Shown here: piece by piece, positions 51,688-61,777 of the stretch | How positions within the stretch are numbered: the stretch's first letter is position 1 | Layout of the letters: each line of letters begins with the position of its first letter | From: Pseudarthrobacter sp. Fe7 | Lineage (GTDB): Bacteria; Actinomycetota; Actinomycetes; Actinomycetales; Micrococcaceae | Assembly: GCA_024372495.1 (NCBI GenBank) | Contig: CP099977.1 | Location: 1 to 64,000, forward strand | DNA length: 64,000 nt | Direction of reading: 5' to 3' | Program-made: the position numbers and the translations under genes | The notes under the pieces: generated by a model | Told to the model about the DNA's origin: nothing | The model's database searches: none | What the model saw: only the letters and a program-made list of their open reading frames with translations

Positions 51688-52256
51688 GAAATGCTTTACC
51701 TCAATGTGAAATGGCCGTCTCCGCGGCTCGAATGCTGGCTTCCCCGTCACGCGGACCGGGGAGGGACGCCCGACGCTGGGCTTGGGGGCGAATGCCTAAG
51801 AACTTCGGTGGGTGGGAAGGTCAGGCGTGCATTCGACAACAGCGCATGTCGGCAGCAGCGGATGTGCTGGGCCAATATTCTGCGGCTGCAGGTGCTGTTG
51901 AGTTCTTGTTCACATTGGAAGTGTGCAGCGTAACAATGCCAACTTGCAAGTAACAATGGACCGGATGGTCCGCATTGTGAGACAAATCCCGAAATTGTGC
52001 TGCAGATCACGATTTCGGAAGAGGGAAATAATAAGGCACCTTATCCAGGCAGAGGCTCCCTCCAGACGCTTTTTCCGTATTTTGTTCGCCCATATCGATA
52101 TTGATCGAATCGCGCAGAAATTCAACCGTTTGACATAGAATCGGCCGGACGCGGAGGGCCCGTGTCCAGCCGACGGCCCGTCCCGGAAGAATTTTTTCGG
52201 CCCGGGTGCACCTCTGGGACCCAAGAGGGCTCGTGGGTTGGGTTGCTCCGCCTACC
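51688..52256. other. AT-rich 569-nt upstream region of the winged-helix gene
   Basis: No convincing gene is present; the longest open frame on the plus strand (51923-52138) has a basic, unstructured product and no ribosome site. The stretch 51890-52140 is clearly richer in A/T than its surroundings and holds ATATCGATAT (52092-52101), GGACC-N4-GGTCC near 51958-51971 and the direct repeats at 51930-51958. Confidence 0.5.
51930..51958 (-). promoter_or_regulatory. GTAACAATG direct repeat, 20-bp period
   Basis: GTAACAATG occurs at 51930-51938 and again at 51950-51958, exactly 20 bp apart, so both copies face the same side of the helix. OmpR-type winged helices bind direct repeats of this sort. 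The regulator gene lies about 240 bp downstream on the minus strand. Confidence 0.45.
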
Positions 52257-53258
52257 TCAGTTGCTGCTGGTCCCGGAGTTCGGAGCCGCCGACGTGCCGG
52301 CGGCTGCAACCTGGATGGACTGGGCGGTGTAGGTGTCTGAGTCCTTGAGTGCCGTTATGCGGACGCTGGTGCCTGGGGTCACGTCCGACAGGCTCAGCGT
52401 GCTCCCGGTGGATCCACCACGCTGCCGCATGCCCTGTGTCAGCTGCACATCGGAACCCACCGCATAGGTACGGGAAAAACCGTCGTCGCTCTTGACGGTC
52501 ACGGAGGTGGCAGAAATTTCGGTGACCGTACCGGACTGGCCCGCCATGGTCACGTAGTTTGAGCCCTGAAGGACCACATATTCGGAGTGGACGGCTGCCA
52601 GAAGGCCTGCGGAACCCATACCCAGGCCGCCAGGGCCGCCATCCGTTCCCATGCCCCCCGCCCTGCCGCTGCCGTCCATGCCGCCTTGGCCGGTCATGCC
52701 GTTCTGCCCTCCGGGACCGAACTGGCCTGTCGCCCCTGTGCCCTTGCCGTTCGCCGACGCAGTCCCGGTCCCGTTTCCGTTTCCGGCTGCATAGGCACCG
52801 GCGCCGGCTGCGGCGGCCACCACCACGGCCACGCCGCCCACCAGCAGGCCCTTCTTCGCGGTCCAGTTCCCCTTCCCCGCCCGCGGCGAGCCGCCGGGTG
52901 CGTACTGCTGCGGTGCGCCCCATCCCGCGCGGGGGTTGGGCACTTGGCCGCTTGCCGTCGTCGTACCCCATCCTGCCGCCGGCGAACCGGGAGCGGGTGC
53001 GCCCCAGCCCTGCGCCGGCTGTCCGTGCCGTGGCTGGTCCGGCATTGACTGCTCCCCCGCGGCCGGTTCCTGCACACCGTTGGCCTGTCCGGCCCGGGCT
53101 TGCCAACCGGAAGCTGCGTGATCCCGCCCGCTGCCGGCCGCAGGGCCTTCCCATACCGGCGCCGGTTGGCCCTCCTGCTGCCCGCCGTCCGCGGCCGGGC
53201 GGCCCTGCCCGCCTTGGCCTGGTGCTCCGGGGTAGTCGCGGTTGTCTTGCTGATCCAT
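52257..53258 (-). CDS. Membrane-anchored Gly/Gln-rich protein with DUF5666-like domain
   Basis: The 333-aa product starts MDQQDNRDYPGAPGQGGQGR. Residues 1-133 are a disordered Gly/Pro/Gln/Ala-rich cytosolic part, residues about 137-157 form one membrane segment (GLLVGGVAVVVAAAAGAGAY), then comes a Gly-rich linker and a small beta domain (NYVTMAGQSGTVTEISATSV, TVKSDDGFSRTYAVG, GTSVRITALKDSDTYTAQSI) that is probably outside. It is divergent from the response regulator gene, sharing a 229-bp promoter region, and is likely a target or partner of that two-component system. Confidence 0.65.
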   Translation of the reverse strand: MDQQDNRDYPGAPGQGGQGRPAADGGQQEGQPAPVWEGPAAGSGRDHAASGWQARAGQANGVQEPAAGEQSMPDQPRHGQPAQGWGAPAPGSPAAGWGTTTASGQVPNPRAGWGAPQQYAPGGSPRAGKGNWTAKKGLLVGGVAVVVAAAAGAGAYAAGNGNGTGTASANGKGTGATGQFGPGGQNGMTGQGGMDGSGRAGGMGTDGGPGGLGMGSAGLLAAVHSEYVVLQGSNYVTMAGQSGTVTEISATSVTVKSDDGFSRTYAVGSDVQLTQGMRQRGGSTGSTLSLSDVTPGTSVRITALKDSDTYTAQSIQVAAAGTSAAPNSGTSSN

Positions 53259-53487
53259 GGCGTTCTCCAAGAAGTTGTAACTGCTGGTGTTGATGCTGTT
53301 GTCCCAACAGGCACTGCCGCCTTGCTGTGCAGGGGCTGTGCTGCGAGCCAAGCCTGCCTGTGACCTGGCCGGAGCCGCGGCCGCGGGCCCGGCGCCTCCC
53401 CGCTGCCCGGGTGGCTAGGCTGGAGCTCACAGCCGGAACACAGCAATGGCTCAGCATCGGCAAACCGACAGAATGGAGAGTTGTCCC

Positions 53488-54228
53488 ATGGCATCCCCGC
53501 ACCCCATGACCAACAACCTTCCCCAGCTCACCCATCCGGACGGTTCACCGATCCGCGCCCTGGTGGTGGATGACGAGCCCAGCCTGTCAGAACTGATGAG
53601 CATGGGCCTGCGCATGGCGGGCTGGTCCGTAGCCGTCGCAGGTGACGGACCCACTGCCGTCAAGCTGGCGAAGGAATTCCACCCGGATGTCCTGGTGCTC
53701 GATGTGATGCTGCCGGGGTTCGACGGCGTGGAGCTGCTGGGCAGGATCCGTGCCTTCGCGCCGGAGGTTCCCGCGCTCTTCCTGACAGCAAAGGATGACG
53801 TCCAGGACCGCATCGTGGGGCTGGCCGCGGGCGGGGACGACTATGTCACGAAGCCCTTCAGCATGGAGGAAGTCCTGCTCCGCCTCCACCGCCTTGTCCA
53901 GCGCTCCGGGGTGGCCGCCATGGACACCGCCGAACTGGTGGTGGGCGATCTGGTCCTCAACGTTGACACCCGGGAAGTCACCCGCGCAGGGGACGACATC
54001 CAGCTGACGGCTACCCAGTTCGAGCTTCTCCGCTACCTGATGGAAAACCCCAAACGCGTGGTCAGCAAGGCCCAGATCCTGGACCACGTCTGGGACTACG
54101 ACTTTGGCGGGCAGGCGAACATCGTGGAACTGTACATCTCCTACCTGCGCAAGAAGATCGAAGCCAACCACCCGCCCATGATCCATACCGTGCGCGGGGC
54201 CGGCTACGTCATCAAGCCCGCAGACTAG
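53488..54228 (+). CDS. OmpR-family response regulator
   Basis: The start ATG 53488 follows TGGAGAG. The receiver domain has the acidic pair D28/D29 (ALVVDDEPS), phosphoacceptor D72 in VLVLDVMLPGFDG, T100 in FLTAKDD and K122 in YVTKPF. The C-terminal winged helix reads IQLTATQFELLRYLMENPKR, VSKAQILDHVWDYDFGGQAN and IHTVRGAGYVIKPAD. The sensor kinase gene follows after 13 bp. The intact frame and full motif set indicate an active regulator. Confidence 0.92.
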   Translation: MASPHPMTNNLPQLTHPDGSPIRALVVDDEPSLSELMSMGLRMAGWSVAVAGDGPTAVKLAKEFHPDVLVLDVMLPGFDGVELLGRIRAFAPEVPALFLTAKDDVQDRIVGLAAGGDDYVTKPFSMEEVLLRLHRLVQRSGVAAMDTAELVVGDLVLNVDTREVTRAGDDIQLTATQFELLRYLMENPKRVVSKAQILDHVWDYDFGGQANIVELYISYLRKKIEANHPPMIHTVRGAGYVIKPAD

Positions 54229-54241
54229 CCAAAGGAAACGC

Positions 54242-55718
54242 GTGTCTCTGTCCGGTGTCCCCCGGCCCACCGGCCGGTCCTGGTTCAAGCCCTCCACATG
54301 GCACCTCCGTACCCGCCTGATCCTGCTTTCCATGGCACTATTGGTTGCCATCTCCGGCGCGATCGGTGTGGTCAGCTACGCCTCGATGGATGTGGTCCTT
54401 ACCAACCAGCCTGGACGCACAGCTCATGCTTGCCTCCCGCGGACGCCCGCCGGAAGGCAACCCGTCCGGGCGCCCTGACCCCTTGGATGCGCGGGGCCAA
54501 AGCGTGGGCACCCTCAACGCCCGGGTGGTGGGCGGACAGATCAGCCGGGAAGCCGGCTTCCTCTCCTCTGATGCCACCCGCATTCCGCTGACCTCGCGTG
54601 ACGTGGCCACCCTGCAGGGACTCCCCCACAACGGCGTGCCGGTGAACCGCGAGCTGTCCAACGGCGACTACCGGCTGATGGCAACCGAAACCCCCTACGG
54701 CGACGTGGTGATCACCGGCCTGCCGCTGGCAACGAAGCAAAGCACCGAGGCATCACTGGTACTGACAATGGTGCTGGTTTCGCTGGGCGGCCTGGTCCTG
54801 ATCGGGCTGGCCGGTACAGCGTTAATCCGCCGGACGATGCGGCCGCTGGAACAGCTGTCCGACGTCGCCACCAAAGTTTCCAAGCTGCCCCTGGACGCCG
54901 GCGAAGTGGCGCTCGCAGTACGCGTGCCACCGGCCGCCGCGCACCCCACCACCGAGGTGGGCAGCGTGGGCCACGCGCTCAACCTGATGCTGGACAACGT
55001 CTCCAGCGCCCTTGAAGCCCGGCAGCGCAGCGAGATGAAGGTGCGCCAGTTTGTTGCCGACGCCTCCCACGAACTGCGGACGCCGCTGACCGCCATCCGT
55101 GGGTACACCGAACTGATGCGGATGACCGAAACCCTCACCGAGGACGGCCAAAAATCACTGGGCCGCGTGCAAAGCCAGTCGGAGCGCATGACCGCCCTGG
55201 TGGAGGACCTGCTCCTGCTGGCCCGGCTGGACGAGGGCAAGGCGACCGAAACGACCGACGTAGACCTGACCCAACTGGTGGTCGAAACCGTCAGCGACGA
55301 AAAGGTTATGGCCCCGGACCACACCTGGCAGTTGCAGTTGCCTGATGAGCCCGTCGCGGTCCGTGGGGACACCACACAGCTCCACCAGGTGCTGGCCAAC
55401 CTGCTCTCCAACGCCAGGAAGCACACGCCGGCCGGCACCACCGTGACCACGGGCGTGATGCGGTCCGCCGACGGAAGCGTGGTGGTCACGGTAACCGATG
55501 ACGGGCCCGGCATCCCGGCCGAATTCCAGGGCACCATTTTCTCGCGCTTTACCAGGGCTGACGCCGCCCGCTCCGGCTCCGAGGGCTCGTCGGGCCTGGG
55601 CCTGTCCATTGTCGAATCCATCGTGGCGGCCCACGGCGGCACGGTGGAACTGGCGTCCCGGCCCGGCAGGACCGAGTTCGCGGTGCGCCTTCCCGGTGCC
55701 GTCACCGCGTCGCACTGA
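54242..55718 (+). CDS. Sensor histidine kinase, frame broken
   Basis: The GTG at 54242 starts MSLSGVPRPTGRSWFKPSTW. One membrane segment (LILLSMALLVAISGAIGVVS), an extracytoplasmic sensor part, a second segment (VLTMVLVSLGGLVLIGLAGT) and a HAMP region precede the H-box DASHELRTPLTAIRGYTEL. N-box VLANLLSNARKHTPAG, G1 VTDDGPGIP and G2 GSSGLGLSIVESIV complete the ATPase domain. The extra base in AGCCTG 54408-54413 hides the start of the sensor part (VVLTNQLDAQLMLASRGRPP). The corrected length is 491 aa. It presumably phosphorylates the preceding regulator. Confidence 0.92.
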
Positions 55719-55722
55719 CTTA

Positions 55723-55758
55723 CACAGGCACGTCACAGGTTGTGCCTACAGCCCACAA
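55723..55758 (+). promoter_or_regulatory. CACAGG direct repeat before the glycosyltransferase operon
   Basis: CACAGG is repeated at 55723-55728 and 55734-55739 with an 11-bp period, followed by TTGTG-N9-CACAA (55740-55758). The 64-bp gap between kinase and GT2 genes is therefore a likely binding site for the upstream OmpR-type regulator. This is inference from spacing. Confidence 0.4.
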
Positions 55759-55782
55759 ATTTGACGGCGCCACTCTTGATGC

Positions 55783-57166
55783 ATGACGCTCACCGACTCC
55801 ACTTCAGGAACCCTGCAGGACGCCGCGGTGGTGCCACTGGGCCTTCCTTCCAAGGGGCGTGCCGTCCGGCGCGCACCCGTGGACACCCGCACCGCCGTAC
55901 CCGTCCTTGATGTCACCATTCCCGTTTTCAACGAGGAGCGTGACCTTGAGGAATGCCTCCGCAGGCTCCACGCACACCTGCGCGACACCTTCCCGCACAG
56001 CTTCCGGATCACCGTGGCGGACAACGCCAGTACGGACGGGACCCTAATGATCGCCGAACGGCTGGCACGTGAGTTCCCGGAGGTCGCGGTGGTCCACCTT
56101 GACGAGAAGGGCCGCGGGAACGCGCTGCGTAAAGTATGGCTCGCGTCCCCGTCGCCGGTCCTGGCTTACATGGACGTTGACCTCTCGACGGATCTGGCGG
56201 CCCTGCCCCCGCTGCTGGCACCCCTGATTTCCGGGCACTCGGACCTGGCCATCGGCACCCGGCTGACCCGCAACTCACGGGTTGTCCGAGGGCCCAAGCG
56301 CGAGTTCATCTCGCGGAGCTACAACCTGATGCTCCACTCCTTCATGGGTGCGCGGTTCAGCGACGCCCAATGCGGCTTCAAGGCCATCCGGGCCGACGTC
56401 GCCCAGCAGATCCTCCCCTACACGGTGGACAATTCCTGGTTCTTCGACACGGAGCTCCTGGTCCTTGCCGAGCGCTGCGGCCTTCGGGTCCATGAGGTTC
56501 CGGTGGACTGGATCGACGACCCGGATTCAAGCGTGGACGTGCTCCGGACGGCGCTGGCGGACGTCCGGGGCATGGCCCGGCTCACCCGCGACCTGGTCTA
56601 TGGCCGCATCCCGGTACCGCAACTGCGCGCGGCCCTGGCACGGGGTCCGCTTCCCGCGTCCTCGCGGGCTGACGAACAGACACCCGGCAGCAGTCTCTTT
56701 GGCCAGCCTGGTCCGGTTCGCGGCCATCGGCGCCGCCTCAACACTGGCCTACCTGCTGATCTTCCTGTTTTGCCGGGGCTTCATGGATCCGCAGCTGGCG
56801 AACTTCCTGGCACTGCTGGTCACGGCCGTTGCCAACACCGGCGCCAACAGGCGCTTCACCTTCGGCATCCAGGGCGGCAATCCGGTCCGCCACCACTTCG
56901 AAGGGATGATCGTTTTCGGCATCGGCCTGCTGCTCACCTCCGGGGCACTGGCCCTGGTCCACCGCACGACGACGCCCGACCGGTGGGCGGAAGTCCTCAC
57001 CGTCGTGGCGGCGAACCTGGCGGCCACGGCCGTCAGGTTCCTGCTGTTCCGGCTGTGGGTCTTCCGGGACAAGGCACCACACACGGCCCCGTCCGCCGGC
57101 TCCCATGAAGCCGGCACCGCCGGAGACACTCCAGCCACCACTTCAACAGAAACGGCAGCATCATGA
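55783..57166 (+). CDS. GT2 polyprenyl-phosphate glycosyltransferase fused to GtrA, frame broken
   Basis: Residues 45-290 form a GT-A fold of the DPM1/GtrB type: VTIPVFNEERDLEECLRRLH, ITVADNASTDGTLMIAERL, AYMDVDLSTDLAALPPLLAP (DxD-like) and GFKAIRADVAQQILP. The C-terminal 150 residues are a GtrA domain with four membrane segments (LVRFAAIGAASTLAYLLIFL, ANFLALLVTAVANTGANRRF, and two more). The extra base in AGCCTG 56705-56710 separates the two; removal restores LFGQLVRFAAIGAAST and 460 aa. It probably makes polyprenyl-phosphate-hexose and helps flip it, feeding the two GT39 proteins that follow (ATGA coupling). Confidence 0.88.
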
Positions 57167-59322
57167 CCTCCACCATCTCACCGGCCGGCGCAGGTTCAAC
57201 TGCCGGCCCGGGGCCCTCGGCTTCCGCCGACGCAGTTCTCGCCGGCACAGGTTCGGCCGGCACAGCTTCAGCACCCGGGGCCGCGGAACCCACACCGCGC
57301 TGGACCCGCCACGCCTTCGGCAACCAGCCTCGCTGGGTGCGGCCCTCCGCCACAGGACTCCTGGTGGCCACGGCAGTCCTGTACCTGTGGAACCTCGCAG
57401 CAACGGGATATGGAAACTCCTTCTACGCTGCGGCCATCCAGGCGGGCACCAAGGACTGGACCGCGTTCCTCTTCGGTTCGCTCGACGCCGGCAATGCCAT
57501 CACCGTCGACAAACCACCCGCAGCCCTGTGGATCCCTGCACTCGCAGGCCGGATCTTTGGATTCTCGCCGCTCAGCATGTTGGTTCCGGAGGCACTCATG
57601 GGCGTCGCCGCCGTCGGCATCCTCTATCTGGCCGTCAAACGCGTCTCGGGACCGGCGGCCGGCCTGCTGGCAGGTGGCGCGCTCGCGCTCACGCCAGTGG
57701 CGGCGCTCATGTTCAAGTTCAACAACCCGGACGCCATGCTTACGCTGTGCCTGGTGCTGGCGGCGTACTTCACCACCCGCGCCATCGAGCGGGCAGGCTG
57801 GAAATGGCTGGTGGCTGCAGGAGCCGTGATCGGCCTGGCGTTCCTCACCAAAATGCTCCAGGGTTTCCTGATCGTTCCCGCGCTGGGACTCGCCTATCTA
57901 TGGGCTGCGCCCACCTCGATCGGGCGCCGGGCGGCCCACCTGCTGGGCGCCTTGGGCGGGATCATTGTCGTGGCCGGCAGCTACGTTGCCCTCTTCCAGC
58001 TGACTCCCGCCTCGGAGCGGCCCTACATGGCCGGATCCACCACGAACAGCTTCCTTGAACTGACCTTCGGCTACAACGGCCTGGCCCGAATCACCGGCTC
58101 GGGCGAGGGCATGCCCGGCGGCGGAGCCGGAGGTGCCGCAGGCGCTGCGGGTGCTGCAGGCGCGCCGGGCGGCGGCTTCGGCGGCGGCAACAGCGGATTC
58201 GGCGGGGCCGCCGGCCTGTTGCGGATGTTCGGGACGAGCTTTGGCGGCGAAGTGTCATGGCTGTTGCCCGCCGCGCTGATCCTGCTGGTGGCAGGCCTCT
58301 GGTTCACCCGGCGTGAAGTCCGCACCTCCCCACGCCGTGCAGCCCTGATTTTGTGGGGCGGCTGGCTCCTGGTTACCGCGGGCGTCTTCAGCTTCATGAG
58401 CGGCATCGTCCACCCCTACTACTCCGTGGCACTGGCACCGGCGATCGCAGCCCTGGTGGGCATTGGTGCTGCGGAGCTCTGGCGCGGCCGGGCGTTCTGG
58501 CCTGCCCGCATTGTCCTGTCGGTGGCCGTCCTGGGCACCTCGATCTGGTCCGCTGTCCTCCTGGGCCGCAACGCCTCCTGGCTCCCCTGGCTGCGCGTGG
58601 CGGTCATCATCCTCGGGGTCCTTGCCGCGGCAGCAATCCTGCTCCGCCTCGACGCCCTGGGCACCGCCGGTCGGTTCCGGCGCGCAGGCGCTGCCGCCGT
58701 CGTCGTGGTATCCCTCCTGGCCGGCGGGCTTGGGGCGGGAGCCTGGACATTGGCCACCGCTGCCTCCGCGCACTCAGGCTCCATTCCGACGTCGGGCCCC
58801 GCGGGTTCGGCGGCAGGCGGCTTCGGCAACCGGGCTGCTGGCTTCCGCGGCGACCGGACCGACGGAAGGAACTCCACCACGGACTCCGCAGCCGGAACCG
58901 ACGGCCTTGACCCCATGAACGGCTTCGGTGATGCACCCGGTGGCGGCCCGGGTGGTGCCGGTGGCGCGGGCGGTCCCGGTGAAGGAACTGCCGATGCCGC
59001 GGTGACTGCCCTGTTGAAGGCCAACGGCACCAAATGGTCGGCAATCGTCACCGGCGCCAGCCAGGCAGCCAGCCTGGAACTGGCAACGGACACCAACGTC
59101 ATTGCGCTCGGCGGCTGGAACGGCGGCGATCCCTACCCCACCCTGGCTGAATTCCAGGACATGGTGGCCAAAGGCCAGATCGGCTACTTCATTGAAGGCG
59201 GCAGCATGGGGGGCGGCGGCATGGGGGGCCGGGGCGGCAACTCCGAGGTCACTGCCTGGGTCCAGGCCAACTTCGAGGCCCAGACCGTGGGCAACTCCAC
59301 CGTGTACCAGCTCACCAAGTAG
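57163..59322 (+). CDS. GT39/ArnT-like glycosyltransferase with YkcB-type C-terminal domain
   Basis: The 719-aa protein has a disordered N-terminus, about 11 membrane segments and the C-GT motifs NSFYAAAIQAGTKDW, AITVDKPPAALW and FKFNNPDAML (acidic residues expected to bind the lipid-sugar phosphate). A Gly-rich extracytoplasmic insert lies around residues 310-345 and a second near 560-610. The C-terminal domain (LKANGTKWSAIVTGASQAAS, VIALGGWNGGDPYPTLAEFQ, GQIGYFIEGG) matches the YkcA/B-like C-terminal domain. It likely transfers a sugar from a polyprenyl phosphate to a wall or surface acceptor. It is intact and overlaps the GT2 stop by four bases. Confidence 0.85.
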   Translation: MTSTISPAGAGSTAGPGPSASADAVLAGTGSAGTASAPGAAEPTPRWTRHAFGNQPRWVRPSATGLLVATAVLYLWNLAATGYGNSFYAAAIQAGTKDWTAFLFGSLDAGNAITVDKPPAALWIPALAGRIFGFSPLSMLVPEALMGVAAVGILYLAVKRVSGPAAGLLAGGALALTPVAALMFKFNNPDAMLTLCLVLAAYFTTRAIERAGWKWLVAAGAVIGLAFLTKMLQGFLIVPALGLAYLWAAPTSIGRRAAHLLGALGGIIVVAGSYVALFQLTPASERPYMAGSTTNSFLELTFGYNGLARITGSGEGMPGGGAGGAAGAAGAAGAPGGGFGGGNSGFGGAAGLLRMFGTSFGGEVSWLLPAALILLVAGLWFTRREVRTSPRRAALILWGGWLLVTAGVFSFMSGIVHPYYSVALAPAIAALVGIGAAELWRGRAFWPARIVLSVAVLGTSIWSAVLLGRNASWLPWLRVAVIILGVLAAAAILLRLDALGTAGRFRRAGAAAVVVVSLLAGGLGAGAWTLATAASAHSGSIPTSGPAGSAAGGFGNRAAGFRGDRTDGRNSTTDSAAGTDGLDPMNGFGDAPGGGPGGAGGAGGPGEGTADAAVTALLKANGTKWSAIVTGASQAASLELATDTNVIALGGWNGGDPYPTLAEFQDMVAKGQIGYFIEGGSMGGGGMGGRGGNSEVTAWVQANFEAQTVGNSTVYQLTK

Positions 59323-59328
59323 GACTCC

Positions 59329-61441
59329 ATGGCCAGCCAACACACCATGCCTGTGACCACCGGAGCCCGCACCGGGAGGAATCCGCAGGCCCCCGAGCGG
59401 CAGCCGGACCGCCGGGACCGGTTGCCCCTCCAGCAGGACCGTGCGGCCGTCCGCCAGCGGCTGGAACTGGCAGTTGTGTTGGCTGGGACGGCCGTGTTGT
59501 ACCTGTGGAACCTTGGGGCTTCCGGCTGGGCCAACGCATTCTATGCCGCCGCGGCCCAGGCCGGATCGCAGGACTGGGCAGCCTGGTTCTTCGGTTCCTC
59601 CGATGCCGCGAATGCGATCACGGTGGACAAGCCGCCGGCGTCGCTGTGGATCATGGGGCTGTCGGTCCGGATCTTCGGCCTGAGCTCATGGAGCATCCTG
59701 GTCCCCCAAGCACTCATGGGGGTTGGCTCGGCCTGGCTGGTATACCTGTCCGTGCGGCGGGCTGCGGCGCCGGCAACGGGTGACGTCCGGCTTGCGCACC
59801 GGGCAGCGTTGCTGGCAGCTGCAGTCCTGGCCCTCACCCCGGTTGCCACACTGATGTTCCGGTTCAACAACCCTGATGCCCTGCTGGTGCTCCTCATGAC
59901 GGCAGCCGCGTATGCGGTCCTCCGCTCAGTCCAGGAGGACCGGCTTCGCTGGGTCATACTGGCCGGGGTATTCCTGGGCTTCGGGTTCCTGGCCAAACAG
60001 CTGCAGGTCCTGCTGGTGGTCCCCGGTTTCGCCCTGGCGTACGCGGCGGCAGCCCCTGGCGGCCTCCCGCGGCGGTTGGTACGGCTGGCGTACGCGGCGG
60101 CAGCGATGGTGGTTTCCGCTGGCTGGTGGCTGCTCGCCGTGGAGCTGACGCCGGCCGGCATGCGGCCCTACATCGGCGGATCGCAGAACAATTCGATCCT
60201 GGAACTGACCCTGGGTTACAACGGCGTGGGCCGTCTGACGGGCGACGAAACGGGCAGCGTTGGTGGCGGCAACGGCTGGGGCGTTCCTGGCCTGCTACGG
60301 ATGTTCAGCGACGAGTTCGGCGGACAGGTCGCGTGGCTGTTGCCGTCCGCCCTCATCCTCGCAGCGGGGCTGCTCTGGGTGGGGCGACGGGCCCCGCGAA
60401 CGGATGCCGTCCGGGCTTCCGTCGTGGTCTGGGGCTCGTGGGTACTGGTGACAGGCCTGGTGTTCAGCTTCATGGCCGGCATCATCCATCCCTACTACGC
60501 GGTGGCGCTGGCTCCAGGGATTGCCGGATTGACAGGCCTGGGCGCCGTCCTGCTGTGGCAGCACCGCCGGCAGGCAGCGGCCGCCATGTTCCTGGCTTTA
60601 GCGGTGGCCGCGGCAGCCCTCATTGCCTTCTACCTGTTGGGAACCACGTCCGCCTACGGCCCGTGGCTGCGCTGGCTGGTGCTCGGCGGAGGTTTGACAG
60701 CAGCGGCAGGCGCAGGGCTCAACAAGTTCCTGCGGGTGCGTTCCGTGCAGCGGGCGACGGCGGTCCTCGCCATCGTTGCCTCCCTCGCCGGGCCCCTGGC
60801 CTACTCCGTCTCGACGGCCGCGGAGCCCCACAGCGGGGCGATCGTCAGTGCAGGGCCGGCCCCGGGCTTCGGCGCCGGCGGCCGCGGCCCCGGGGGCTTC
60901 AATGCGGGCGGCCGGAACGCCTCCGGACGCGGCACGGGGCAGGGCTTCACAGGGCAGGGCCTCCAGCAGGCCACCCCCGGCGGAACTGGCGGATCTGGCA
61001 CGACAACCCCTGGCGGAACTGGCGGATCTGGCACGACAGCCCCTGGCGGAGCCTGGATTTCCCGGCGGCCCCGGAGGGGGCATGGGCGGTCTCCTCGGCG
61101 CACCTACTCCAACCGCAGACGTTGTGGCCGCGCTCAAGAGCGGTGCATCGCATTACACCTGGGCAGCAGCCGTTGTGGGCTCTAACAACGCCGCCGGCTA
61201 CCAGTTGGCGACTGAACTGCCGGTGATGGCGGTGGGTGGCTTCAACGGCACCGACCCCTCCCCCACGCTGGCCCAGTTCCAGGACCTCGTGACGCAAGGA
61301 AAAATCCACTACTTCATTAGCGGCGGGACTTTGCGGTCCTCGTCCGGTTCGAACGCCGCTGCCCAGATCGCGCAGTGGGTTTCGGAGAACTTCACTCCGC
61401 AGAACATCGGCGGCACTACTCTCTACGTCCTCGGCAGGTAA
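59329..61441 (+). CDS. Second GT39/ArnT-like glycosyltransferase (YkcB-type), frame broken
   Basis: It is a paralogue of the preceding gene (NAFYAAAAQAGSQDW, AITVDKPPASLW, FRFNNPDALL, YIGGSQNNSILELTLGYNG) but lacks the first long Gly-rich insert. Its own linker has two 33-bp direct repeats encoding GGTGGSGTT. The C-terminal domain (LKSGASHYTWAAAVVGSNNA, MAVGGFNGTDPSPTLAQFQ, GKIHYFISGG) follows. The extra base in AGCCTG 61050-61055 breaks the frame before that domain; the repair gives APGGAGFPGGPGGGMGG and 703 aa. The two paralogues may use different acceptors or sugars. Confidence 0.85.
60979..61044 (+). repeat. Two 33-bp tandem repeats in the GT39 linker
   Basis: The unit beginning GGCGGAACTGGCGGATCTGG occupies 60979-61011 and 61012-61044, differing at one base. 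It encodes an 11-residue Gly/Thr/Ser/Pro unit, and the number of copies may vary between strains. Confidence 0.8.
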
Positions 61442-61599
61442 CAACAGAGCCTGGGGCCCCGAAAACAACGGCTGGCCGGCTCGCCGGCAGCAAATCGACG
61501 CGCTGGGAATCGTGAGTTCCGTTACCTAAATGTGACTTCTGCTTAATCTTCCTGTACCGTCGATTGGGTGCGGTCCCCGTTCGGGCCGCATATCCCGGG

Positions 61600-61765
61600 T
61601 TGACGCCAAGCTCTGCCGCTTCCCCGGATTCCGATTGAGCAACGGCAGAGGCGGGGGACCCACCGTCCCGGGCAACGAACGCCCTTGGGGTTAAGCCAGT
61701 ACGTGATCTTTCCGTGCGGCCGGATGCCCTCATCCGAACCCGACAGCTAACTCCGCAGGTGTGAG
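61600..61765 (+). ncRNA. c-di-AMP riboswitch (ydaO/yuaA type)
   Basis: The leader carries the conserved ydaO elements: a hairpin CTCTGCCG/CGGCAGAG (61611-61650), GCGGGGGACCCACCG, CCCTTGGGGTTAAGCC and the 3' core ATCCGAACCCGACAGCTAAC followed by TCCGCAGG. In actinobacteria this class precedes resuscitation-promoting and lytic wall enzymes. It should lower expression of the downstream gene when c-di-AMP is high. The exact borders are approximate. The rest of the 61442-61777 gap holds only an imperfect GCTGGCCGG/CCGGCAGC hairpin. Confidence 0.88.
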
Positions 61766-61777
61766 AGGCGATCAATC

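Noticed and set aside
51923..52138. 71-codon plus-strand open frame in the AT-rich gap
   Set aside because: It has no ribosome site, an irregular basic composition and lies in a region better explained as upstream control DNA.
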